Assembly (NCBI RefSeq): GCF_040907265.1 | Contig: NZ_JBFOHP010000002.1 | Location: 7,378,001 to 7,442,000 of the forward strand | Direction: 5' to 3' | Origin: Streptomyces sclerotialus | GTDB taxonomy: Bacteria; Actinomycetota; Actinomycetes; Streptomycetales; Streptomycetaceae | Length of the DNA: 64,000 nt | Shown here: in pieces, positions 24,141-33,143 of the stretch | Position numbering within the stretch: position 1 is the stretch's first letter | Layout: each line of letters begins with the position of its first letter | Translations under genes and position numbers: made by a program | Notes under the pieces: generated by a model | The model's input: the letters and a program-made list of their open reading frames with translations, nothing else | Databases searched by the model: none | What the model was told of the DNA's origin: nothing

Positions 24141-27100
24141 TTGGCTACGCGTCCCGGAGACTGGGGTGCTCTCGGCCTCGACGGCGACCCGACACCGGGC
24201 GACGCCGCCGCCATCACGGCCATCGCCGACGCGATGCGCGACCTCGCCACCAACGCGGGCACCATCAACAACGGCCTCAAGGCGCTCCAGCAGACCGCCG
24301 GTGACGGCCGGCGCTTCGTCGGCAAGACCGCCGACCAGCTGCGCGACATGGTCGACGACCACCTGCACAACTTCGTCGGCCATGTCGAGGAGTCCTTCCA
24401 CCAGGCCGAGGCGGCACTGCGTACGTACGCCACCGCCGTCACCGACGCGCAGAGCGACGCCGACCAGGCGCTGTCCGCCATCCAGGGCCTGGCCGACGAC
24501 GACCCGCAGCGGCAGACCCACATCGACCGGGCCGACGAGGCGAGGACCGCGCTCAGCAACGCGGCGAGCACCCTGGACAAGGCGCTGACCGCTGCCGGGT
24601 CGCTGATGGTCCAGCCGGTCAGCGACTGCGACATGTTCTGGGAAGCCTTCGAATGGCTGACCATCGTCCTGTCGGTCATCGCCATCTTCACCGGCGGCGT
24701 CCTCGCGGTCCTCGCCTGGGGCATGAACGCGGTCCTGCTGATCAAGACCATCGTCGACTTCAGCCAGGGCAAGGCGAGCGGCCTGGAGCTCGGCCTCGCC
24801 TTCCTCGGCGTGCTCTTCCCCACCACAAAGGCTCTGCCGGTCGGCTCCATCGTCAAGGGTCTGGGCGGCGTCCTCAAGGGCGGCTTCGAGGGCGTCGCCG
24901 GTGCCGGGAAGAACATCTTCGCGGAGATCGGCCACTTCTCCTCGCTGCACGGCATGCCCAAGATCGTGGTCGCGCCCGCGGTCATCGCCGCTCACGCGGC
25001 GCCTGCCCTCAACATCGTCAACGGCGTGAAGGGGCTCGGCAACCTCGCCAAGGGCGGCTGGGAGTCCCTGGCGGGCACCTTCGCCAAGGACTGGGCGACG
25101 GTCACCGGTCACCTCGACGGCGGCTGGGCCAAGATCGGCGCGTACGCGAAGGTCAACTTCGGGCGGGGCGGGCGGATCGTCACCGCCACCGTCCTGCCTC
25201 TGGACTTCACCGAACTCGGTGTCCTGGGCTTCGGCGGCGCCGCGCGGCTCGCCTTCGGCGAGCGGGTCCTGGGCATCAAGCAGCCCGAACTGCACGCGCT
25301 GCTGGCCAATGCGGGGCGTACGGACGCGGCGCTGCGCGGCGGCATCCCCACCGGCGCGTTCGGCGGGCCCGGCGCGCTCGTGCCGTTCCGGCCCGTCGGC
25401 GGGACCGGCGCGCCCTTCGTGCCGGGCGGCTTCGTGAACCTGTCGAGCCTGCATCTCGGCGCGGCCGGTCTCCCGGGAGGTTTCCCGGGCGCTTTGACGG
25501 GCGCGCACTTCACGCCTGGAGGGCTGGGGGCGTTCACGCCCGGTGGGCTGGGGGCGTTCACGCCGAACGGACTGGGGGCGTTCACGCCCGGTGGGCTGGG
25601 GGCGCTCACCCCGAACGGGCTCGGAGCGCTCACCCCGAACGGGCTCGGGGCGTTCATGCCGAACGGGCTCGGCGGTATCGCCCCCAACGGCATCACGGTG
25701 CCGCACGGCGTCACTGCGCCGCAGGGCGTCACCGCACCGCACGGCATGACGGTCCCCCAGGGCATCACCGTGCCCAACGGCTCCCTCACCCACGCGGGCG
25801 TGCAGCAGATCGACCAGCCGGGGCTGGTGACCGCCCCCGACGTACCCGGCATGACCACACACGCCAACGGCCTGACCGTCCCGGACGTCCACGGTTCCGG
25901 TGCCACTCAGCTCATCCAGCAGACGGACTTCGCAGCCGGGCACATCCGTATGGACAACAATCTGCTGCTGTCCGCGGACACCGCCATCGACCTGCTCAAG
26001 GACACCCACGCGTCGTCGCCGCTCGCCCACGCGGACGCCCCCGCCGTCCGCGTCCCGGAGGCCTCGTTCGACGCCGGATCCGTCCACGGCATCGGCGACG
26101 GCCACGCGATGGCCCGCGGTGCCGCCGGGCACGGCGAGGCCCTGGAGGACATGACCTTCCCCGAACTGCAGGCGCTGGCCTCGGGCGACGTCGCGGTGAC
26201 CGCTTTCCACGGGGACGGCGTCAGCATCCGCATCGGCGACGCGGCGACGCGCACGTTCACGGCGCAGGACCTGGCGCACACGGTGCCGGGCGGCCCGGCG
26301 CGCACGGACCTGACGGGCATTCAGGACGCGGCGCTCACGCACGGCTCGGCGGGAACCCGTAACCTGCCCGGAGCCGACGGCGTACCGGGTGCGCACGGCG
26401 GCCCGGCGGCAACGATCCGGCCGACGGGCGCCGGTGCGCACGACCCGTTGCGGGCGAAGAGCCCGGACGCGGCGGCGGGCACCAACGCAGGCGCCTCGTC
26501 CGGCAACGGTTCCCTGACCGAGACCGCTCCGCAACCGGTTCCCGACCAGCATGACCTGGCGATGAGCCTGCTGGATGCCGGCGACCGCAAACCCGCCCCG
26601 GCCACCGGCCACAGCGCCACCGGCCACAGCGCCACCTCGGACAGCGGCCCCGCCGGCGTGTCGGCCCGTCCGGACCTGGACGGCGCGGGCGCGTCCGGCA
26701 TCGCGGACCACAGCGCCCTCGACCTGATCGCCCACCCGGGCGACGAGGTGTCCAAGGTGGACGTGTCCAAGGCGGCGGACGCCGCTGCCGTACCGGCCGC
26801 GGTCAAGGCCGCCGAACACGCCCCCACGCCCACGCCGGCGCCCGCGCCCAAGGCCGGGCCCGCTCCCACCCCGGCGTCCGGCCTGAAGGACTCCGGCCCG
26901 GTCACCGCGCCCCCGCGCAACCGCTTCGGCGGCTTCTCCGGTGCCGCCGCCATGAACCAGCGCCTGCGCGCCCGGAACGACCTGATCCTCGGCGGTTCGA
27001 CCGGTCCCGAGGCAGGGGCGAAGCTCAACGCGTGGGCCGGGTACGAGAACGCGCTGTCGCAGCTCGGTAAGGCGGAGCGCAAGGTGGCCGAGCTGGCGCC

Positions 27101-30100
27101 GCCGCCGGGCGCCGCCCAGGGCGAGCCCTCACCCGCCCTGGCCGAGGCGCTGGACGACCTGGGCGTCAAGCGCGCCGAGGCCGCCGAGGCGGAGGCCAGG
27201 CTCGACGAACTGGGCATCGACGCGGCGCGTACCCGCAAGCAGATCAACGCCCTCACCGGCGGCCTCTTCGGCGAACACGGCTTCGCCGGCGGCCCGCGGC
27301 CGCACCCGCAGCCGGAGACGCAGGCGGTCCCGCCCGCGTCGGTCCCGTCCGCATCGGTCCCATCCGCGTCGGTCCCGTCCGCCGACAAGGGCAAGGCGGC
27401 GGATCACGTGGCGCCCGAGCCCGCCCCGTCCGTGGACAAGGGCAAGGGCAAGGCGGACTCCGTGGCGCCGCAGCCCGCACCGGGCAGCCCCTTCCCGCAC
27501 CGCCCGGCACCGGAGGACCCGCTCGGTTCCGGCCCCGGCACCGGGCGCGGCGCCCGCGACCAGGCCCGGCACGACATCGTCACCGGCGGCACCAGCGGCG
27601 CGGAGGCCGAGCTGCGGCTGGACGCCTGGGAGCAGTACCAGCGGGCGTCGTACGACCTGGCCGGCGCCCAGGGCAAGGTGGACCGGCTGGTGCCCAAGGC
27701 GGACCAGCCCGGCCCGTCCAAGCCGTCCCCCGCGGCCTTCGACGCGCTCGACGACCTGGGCACCAAGCGTGCCGAGTTCGCCGAGGCGGAGACCCGGCTC
27801 GGCGAGCTGGGCATGGATCCGCAGGCCATCCGCCAGCAGCTCGACGACGCCAACAACGCCATCGCCGTCGAGCGCGCGCAGAACGGGGAGTACGTCGGGC
27901 CGCTCGGCGGCGCGCCGACGCCGCACTCCGACGAGCCGCTGCCGCTCGGGGCGCACGACTGGTCCCCCGACCCGCAGGCGCCGCACGCCCTGTGGCCCGA
28001 GCCGGGCACCCATGGCGCGGGCCGCACCATGGTCAACCAGTCCTTCCGCGACCTGCCGTACGTGGGCCACCAGCCGCTCACGGCGGACGACTACCTCAGC
28101 TGGATGCGGGCGAGCACGGGGGAGGGCAGGCCGCTGTCCTTCGTGGTCAACACCATCGCTCCGTACCACCAGATCGCCGGCGGGCTCCAGGACTTCCTGA
28201 ACTCCATCACCCGCGGCCTGGACGGCTACGACGGCCGCCTCGGCGTGGTGATCGGTGTCAACGGCAAGGCGGAGGACCTCCCGGCCATCCACCGTGCGAT
28301 GGACCAGGCTTTGGAGTCGGTGGCCTTCGACCACCCGCTGGCGCTGGTGGCCACCACGTTCTACGGCGAGAAGTTCCCCTACGGCACCATCCGCAACCAC
28401 ACCATGACCAGCCCGGCGGCCCGGTCGATGGCGCACTCGATGATGCACGGCGGCCCGTCCGGCCCCAGCCACCCGTACTGGGCCTTCATGGACTTCGACG
28501 TGTACGAGCACACCGTTCCCAGCGGCCGGCACGTCTTCGACCACTTCGACCGGGAGTTCACCCTCGGCGAGGGCGGCGCCGTGGACGACTGGGCCAAGAA
28601 CCTGCCCGACGACACGGGAGCCGCGGCGAAGGCGTCCGACGACTCCGTGGCGCTGCCGGGCGACACGGACCCGAAGCCGCTGCGCCCGCTGGGCATGGTC
28701 GGCGGCTACCGGGTGCCGGCGAAGACCGGCGAGACGGTGGAACTCGACGGCGTCCAGGTGGACAGCTCGGTCGAGCGGCTGATCAAGGAGACCAAGAACC
28801 GCGACGCCACGCCCGCCGGCATGACCTTCACCCAGCAGGACGTGGACAAGTTCGCGTCCGTCGTCGACGCCGACATGCGCATCCGCGCCATGTTGGCCGG
28901 CATCCACGGGCTGCTGCCGTACGGGCCCGAGCCCAACCTCTTCGTGGACGCCGCCGTCACCATGGTGGACAAGGTACGGCTGGCCGACGGCAGCGCCTGG
29001 CAGCCGATCCGGTTCGGTGGCGGCAGCGGTGAGTACAAGGGACTGCGGGAGAAGCTGAACCACTTCCACGCCTGGGAACTGGACCAGACCCTGCCGGACA
29101 CCCCGGGCAACGCGGTCGCGCGCGACATCGCCGCCGCCAACTCCACGCTGCCCGACCGCGGCACCGCGTTCGTGGCCGACTTCGTCGGCGGCGCGGTCCC
29201 CACCGACCTCTCCCGGCTCATGGCCGGCTACTACAAGCTCGGCAAGGCCGGTGGCGTCGGCAACATGCCACAGGAGCACCTGACCCTGAAGAACGTGGTG
29301 GAGCACGCCTTCGGCCGGGACTCCTTCGACGTCGACCCGAACACGGTCCCGGCCAAGGACGGCCTGAAGCTCGCGAAGCTGCGCGAGGACCTGCTGAAGG
29401 GGAAGTCCCCCCACCTGGGCTTCCGGGACGATCCCCTCAAGCCCCTCGGCATCGACGGGCGGCCGCCCGAGTTCAACGAGCACCCCCGGGCCACCCTCGA
29501 CCGGCTGGGCGCCGGGCTGGGCGGTGACGGCAACACCCTCGGCCTCAACATCTCCCTCCGTGTGCCGGGCCGGCCGGACGGGCTGGTGGTGGGCATCGTG
29601 CCGGCGGAGAAGCGCTTCATCAGCCACGCGCTGGCCTTCGCCGCCGAGGAGGCGACGTTCACCCGGCTGCAGAACTACGTGATCGCCGAGGTGCTGCCCA
29701 CGGGCGGCCTGCCGTACGACTCGCTCCTGCGCAGCCTCCCGGAGCCGCCCGCGGGCGCCAACGGCCCGAGGGGAGCACGGCCCGCGCCCGGCGCGATCCC
29801 GGACGCCCAGTCACTGCTGACGCAGCTGCAGCGGCAGATGGGGAAGAACGGCGTCGCGGACCTGATCAACGACGCCTACACACGGGGCATCGACGGCCGC
29901 GCGCTGACCGTCGGGCTGGTCACCGGGCGCCTGGGCCCGGACGTGTCGGAGGTCGGCCCGATCCAGCAGATCATGCTGGAACGCTACGCCAAGGCGTTCA
30001 ACCGCCCCCTGGAGATCCGGGGGACGGAGGGCTCCACCCACACGGTCGACGTCGTCGGCGCCCGCAAGCCGGGCCCGCCGCTGTACCTGACCTGGGTCCC

Positions 30101-33100
30101 GGACCACGGCGGCCCGCAACCCGGACACTGGGACGTGAGCGACCAGGCGCCCGCCCCGCAGGTCGACAAGGGCAAGGGAGTCGACAAGGGACCGTCCATC
30201 GACAAGGGCAAGGGAAGGGCGACCGATACCGACGTCCCCGGGACCGACGTCCCCCGAACCGGCGGCTCCGGAACCAACGTTCCCGGTACCGGCGGCTCCG
30301 TCACGCCGGCGCCTCCGCCCAAGCCGCTCGGCTTCGAGCCCGGAACCGGCATCGGCGAGCGTGCCGCGGCCCGGCACGACATCGTCACCGGCGGTACGAG
30401 CGGGCCGGAGGCCGAGCTGCGGCTCGACGCCTGGGCGCAGTACGAGCGCGCGGCGAACAACCTCGCGCGTGCTCAGGACGACGTGCACCGCCTGGTACCC
30501 GATCCGCACGGCCCCGGCCCGGCCAAGCCCTCCGCAGCCTCCCTCGACGCGCTCGGCGAACTCGGCGCCCGCAGGGCCGACATGGACCGGGCCGAGGCAC
30601 GCCTCGACGAACTGGGCATGGACCCGCAGGCCCTCCGGCAGCAGATCGACGACGCCAACTCCGCCATCGCCGCCGACCGCGCGCAGCGCGGCGAGTACGT
30701 GGGGCCGCTCGGCGGCGCGCCGTCCTCGCACCCCGGGCCGCGCGACGTGGAGATGACCGACGCACAGCCCGGCCCCTCGGGCCAGGGCGGCGGCAACCAC
30801 CAAATGCCCGGTCTGCGGTGGGACGGCGCCCTCACCCGCGGCACCACGCCGGGCGACATCCGCGCCAACACCGCGTTCCAGAACCTGCACGGGCTCGACC
30901 AGCGGCCGCTGTCCGGCGCCGACTACCTGGCCAACGTGCGCGACAGTGTCCGCGAGCAGCGCCCGCTCTCCTTCGTCGTCAACACCGTCGTCAAGTACGA
31001 CGACCTCGGCAACGGGCAGCTCGACGCCTTCCTGCGGGCGGTCACCACCGGCCTGCCGGACAGCTTCCGGGGACGCTTCGGTGTGATCATCGGCCTCAAC
31101 GGCCCGGCGAGCGAGATGGCACGGATCAACACCGCGGTGCGGCACGCCCTGGACGGCGTACAGGAGGACTTCCCGATCGCCGTCGTCGGTGTCGGCTGGC
31201 GCGGCGCCGACTTCCCGTACGGCATCGTCCGCAACACCGTCATGACCAGCCCGGCCAGCCGGTCGATGGTGCACGCGATGATGGCCGGCGGCGCCGACGG
31301 CACCGGGCGTACCCATCCGTACTTCGCCTTCATGGACTTCGACGACTTCCCGCACACCGTGCCCAGCGGCCGGCACATCTTCGACTACTTCGAGAAGAAG
31401 TTCGACATACGCGGCGTCGAGCGGGCGGGGGAGCCGTCGTCGGCCGAGCCGCTGCGCCCGCTCGCGATGTTCGGTGGCTACCGGGTACCCGAGCCGCCGG
31501 GCGACGGTTCGCCCGACCCGCTCCTGGTCAAGATCGACGACCACCTGGCCAAGGGCGAGGCCAAGGGCAAGGTCAAGCCCTCGGACACCACGCGGCAGCC
31601 CGGCGAGCTGCGTGTGACGCAGGAGAACCGGATCACCGTGGTCCTGCGGGTCCGCGCGGACACGCACGCCCGCGTCGGCATCGCCCGCCGCCACCCACTG
31701 CTGCCGTACGCGCCCGAACCCAACCTCTTCGTCGACGCCACCGCGACGCTGGTGGACGCCATGCCCGGCGTCCAAGGCTGGCTGCCGCTGCGCTTCGGCC
31801 TCGGCGGCGCCGAGTACCACCAGCTGAGCCGGGCGCTCAACAACTTCAACGCCTGGGAGCTGGACACCACCCTGCCCCGCCTCACCGAGGACGACTTCCC
31901 GAGGCTGCCGGGCGAGAGCCAGGACGACTGGGAGAAGCGGGTGGCGGACGGCATCACCGACCGCGAGGCGCAGCGGCAGATCGCCGCCGGTAACCACACG
32001 CTGCCCGTCCGCGGTACGGCCTTCGTCGCCGAGTTCGAGAAGGCGGCCATCTCCACCGACCTTTCCCGGGTCGCGGCCGACCTCTTCAGCAAGAGCGGGA
32101 AGCTGCTCCAGGACCACGCCGGGCTGGCACAGGTCGAGCGGCTGGTCGTGGACAAGGACACCAAGCGCGGACTGGAGCTGAAGCCCGTCCGTGACGAGCG
32201 CTTCCACCTGTCCCCGGAAGCGGCGGATCACGACAACCCGCTGCGGCCGGTCTACAACCCGACGAAGCCGTTCGAAGGCCCGGCCCAGGAGCCTCCCCGC
32301 GTCATCGCCGCGCGGCTGAGCGACCAACTGGGTACGGACGCCCACGCGCTGGGGCTCAACGTCTCCGCCGGGCTGCCCGGCGACCCGTCGATCCGGGCCG
32401 GTATCCGCCAGGAGGACCTGCGGTTCATCACCCACGGCTATGCCCACAACGAGGAGCCGTCGTACTTCCTGGACATGCTCGACCACGCCATCGTGCATGC
32501 TTCGCACCAGCCGGCACCCACCTCGGTGCTGCACGCCTTCGAGAACGCGCCCGGCCACCTGCGCCTGCCCTCGGCGGAGCAGCTCCTGCGAGACGTGCGG
32601 GCCCAACTCGGCCGCGGTGGCACGGTCTCCAAGAACGCGATCAAAAACCTGCTCAACGAGGTGCTCCGGAGCAACCTCGACACAGGCCTCACCACCCAGG
32701 AACTGTCCATCGCGTTGGCCGGCGGGCGCCTGCGCCGCAACAACTTCCTGCCCGACGGCCTGGAAGGCGCTGCCGACCGGGCCGTCAGGGCCACGGCCGA
32801 GGACTTCGCCCTGCAGCGCTACGCCAACGCCCTCGGCCGCGAACTGCACATCACCTTCGCGGACGGCAGCATGACCACCTTCGCCCCCGAAAAGGCGGGG
32901 AAGAAGCGGCTGCCGCCGCCGGTGGAGATCGTCTGGACGACCAGTACGGACACCGTGCGCTACCCGGACGGCGGCCACTGGACCGTGGCCGACAACGAAC
33001 CCGGCCCGGTCGCGGGCGGCAAGCGCGGCCGCGGCGGTGCCGATGGGGCGGGCGGCGACACCCATCCCAAGCGCCCGCGCAAGGGCAAGGGCCGGGCCGA

Positions 33101-33143
33101 CGGCCCCGCCGACCCGGACACCCCCATGGGAGGCATCCAATGA
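24141..33143 (+). CDS. Giant 3000-aa type VII-associated protein with duplicated GT-A-like modules
   Basis: TTG start with GAGAGGAA upstream. Layout: helical N-terminus (~20-155) resembling WXG/LXG secretion domains; a hydrophobic segment (~172-205); a Gly/Ala region; seven 8-residue repeats of the FTPGGLGA type (457-512); three copies of a ~110-aa helical unit with R/HDxxxGGxxGxEAxxxLxAWxxY (~938, ~1136, ~2072); and two ~700-aa modules (~1303-2000 and ~2246-2953). Both modules share RPLSFVVNT, GVVIGVNG or GVIIGLNG, PYG(T/I)(I/V)RN, FMDFD (MDFD at 1450-1453 and 2398-2401), HTVPSGRH, EPNLFVDA and AWELD..LP. The strand order plus the RN and acidic motifs suggest a GT-A glycosyltransferase fold, which is inference. 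Linkers are rich in DKGKG and the C-terminus is basic. It may be a secreted effector or toxin. Its stop overlaps the next gene. Confidence 0.85.
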   Translation: MATRPGDWGALGLDGDPTPGDAAAITAIADAMRDLATNAGTINNGLKALQQTAGDGRRFVGKTADQLRDMVDDHLHNFVGHVEESFHQAEAALRTYATAVTDAQSDADQALSAIQGLADDDPQRQTHIDRADEARTALSNAASTLDKALTAAGSLMVQPVSDCDMFWEAFEWLTIVLSVIAIFTGGVLAVLAWGMNAVLLIKTIVDFSQGKASGLELGLAFLGVLFPTTKALPVGSIVKGLGGVLKGGFEGVAGAGKNIFAEIGHFSSLHGMPKIVVAPAVIAAHAAPALNIVNGVKGLGNLAKGGWESLAGTFAKDWATVTGHLDGGWAKIGAYAKVNFGRGGRIVTATVLPLDFTELGVLGFGGAARLAFGERVLGIKQPELHALLANAGRTDAALRGGIPTGAFGGPGALVPFRPVGGTGAPFVPGGFVNLSSLHLGAAGLPGGFPGALTGAHFTPGGLGAFTPGGLGAFTPNGLGAFTPGGLGALTPNGLGALTPNGLGAFMPNGLGGIAPNGITVPHGVTAPQGVTAPHGMTVPQGITVPNGSLTHAGVQQIDQPGLVTAPDVPGMTTHANGLTVPDVHGSGATQLIQQTDFAAGHIRMDNNLLLSADTAIDLLKDTHASSPLAHADAPAVRVPEASFDAGSVHGIGDGHAMARGAAGHGEALEDMTFPELQALASGDVAVTAFHGDGVSIRIGDAATRTFTAQDLAHTVPGGPARTDLTGIQDAALTHGSAGTRNLPGADGVPGAHGGPAATIRPTGAGAHDPLRAKSPDAAAGTNAGASSGNGSLTETAPQPVPDQHDLAMSLLDAGDRKPAPATGHSATGHSATSDSGPAGVSARPDLDGAGASGIADHSALDLIAHPGDEVSKVDVSKAADAAAVPAAVKAAEHAPTPTPAPAPKAGPAPTPASGLKDSGPVTAPPRNRFGGFSGAAAMNQRLRARNDLILGGSTGPEAGAKLNAWAGYENALSQLGKAERKVAELAPPPGAAQGEPSPALAEALDDLGVKRAEAAEAEARLDELGIDAARTRKQINALTGGLFGEHGFAGGPRPHPQPETQAVPPASVPSASVPSASVPSADKGKAADHVAPEPAPSVDKGKGKADSVAPQPAPGSPFPHRPAPEDPLGSGPGTGRGARDQARHDIVTGGTSGAEAELRLDAWEQYQRASYDLAGAQGKVDRLVPKADQPGPSKPSPAAFDALDDLGTKRAEFAEAETRLGELGMDPQAIRQQLDDANNAIAVERAQNGEYVGPLGGAPTPHSDEPLPLGAHDWSPDPQAPHALWPEPGTHGAGRTMVNQSFRDLPYVGHQPLTADDYLSWMRASTGEGRPLSFVVNTIAPYHQIAGGLQDFLNSITRGLDGYDGRLGVVIGVNGKAEDLPAIHRAMDQALESVAFDHPLALVATTFYGEKFPYGTIRNHTMTSPAARSMAHSMMHGGPSGPSHPYWAFMDFDVYEHTVPSGRHVFDHFDREFTLGEGGAVDDWAKNLPDDTGAAAKASDDSVALPGDTDPKPLRPLGMVGGYRVPAKTGETVELDGVQVDSSVERLIKETKNRDATPAGMTFTQQDVDKFASVVDADMRIRAMLAGIHGLLPYGPEPNLFVDAAVTMVDKVRLADGSAWQPIRFGGGSGEYKGLREKLNHFHAWELDQTLPDTPGNAVARDIAAANSTLPDRGTAFVADFVGGAVPTDLSRLMAGYYKLGKAGGVGNMPQEHLTLKNVVEHAFGRDSFDVDPNTVPAKDGLKLAKLREDLLKGKSPHLGFRDDPLKPLGIDGRPPEFNEHPRATLDRLGAGLGGDGNTLGLNISLRVPGRPDGLVVGIVPAEKRFISHALAFAAEEATFTRLQNYVIAEVLPTGGLPYDSLLRSLPEPPAGANGPRGARPAPGAIPDAQSLLTQLQRQMGKNGVADLINDAYTRGIDGRALTVGLVTGRLGPDVSEVGPIQQIMLERYAKAFNRPLEIRGTEGSTHTVDVVGARKPGPPLYLTWVPDHGGPQPGHWDVSDQAPAPQVDKGKGVDKGPSIDKGKGRATDTDVPGTDVPRTGGSGTNVPGTGGSVTPAPPPKPLGFEPGTGIGERAAARHDIVTGGTSGPEAELRLDAWAQYERAANNLARAQDDVHRLVPDPHGPGPAKPSAASLDALGELGARRADMDRAEARLDELGMDPQALRQQIDDANSAIAADRAQRGEYVGPLGGAPSSHPGPRDVEMTDAQPGPSGQGGGNHQMPGLRWDGALTRGTTPGDIRANTAFQNLHGLDQRPLSGADYLANVRDSVREQRPLSFVVNTVVKYDDLGNGQLDAFLRAVTTGLPDSFRGRFGVIIGLNGPASEMARINTAVRHALDGVQEDFPIAVVGVGWRGADFPYGIVRNTVMTSPASRSMVHAMMAGGADGTGRTHPYFAFMDFDDFPHTVPSGRHIFDYFEKKFDIRGVERAGEPSSAEPLRPLAMFGGYRVPEPPGDGSPDPLLVKIDDHLAKGEAKGKVKPSDTTRQPGELRVTQENRITVVLRVRADTHARVGIARRHPLLPYAPEPNLFVDATATLVDAMPGVQGWLPLRFGLGGAEYHQLSRALNNFNAWELDTTLPRLTEDDFPRLPGESQDDWEKRVADGITDREAQRQIAAGNHTLPVRGTAFVAEFEKAAISTDLSRVAADLFSKSGKLLQDHAGLAQVERLVVDKDTKRGLELKPVRDERFHLSPEAADHDNPLRPVYNPTKPFEGPAQEPPRVIAARLSDQLGTDAHALGLNVSAGLPGDPSIRAGIRQEDLRFITHGYAHNEEPSYFLDMLDHAIVHASHQPAPTSVLHAFENAPGHLRLPSAEQLLRDVRAQLGRGGTVSKNAIKNLLNEVLRSNLDTGLTTQELSIALAGGRLRRNNFLPDGLEGAADRAVRATAEDFALQRYANALGRELHITFADGSMTTFAPEKAGKKRLPPPVEIVWTTSTDTVRYPDGGHWTVADNEPGPVAGGKRGRGGADGAGGDTHPKRPRKGKGRADGPADPDTPMGGIQ
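25509..25676. repeat. Seven 24-bp tandem repeats in the giant gene
   Basis: Units begin at 25509, 25533, 25557, 25581, 25605, 25629 and 25653, encoding FTPGGLGA, FTPNGLGA, LTPNGLGA and a final FMPNGLGG. Some units differ by one or two bases while others are more diverged, indicating repeated in-frame duplication. A looser VPxG/TAPxG series follows to about 25785. Confidence 0.9.
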
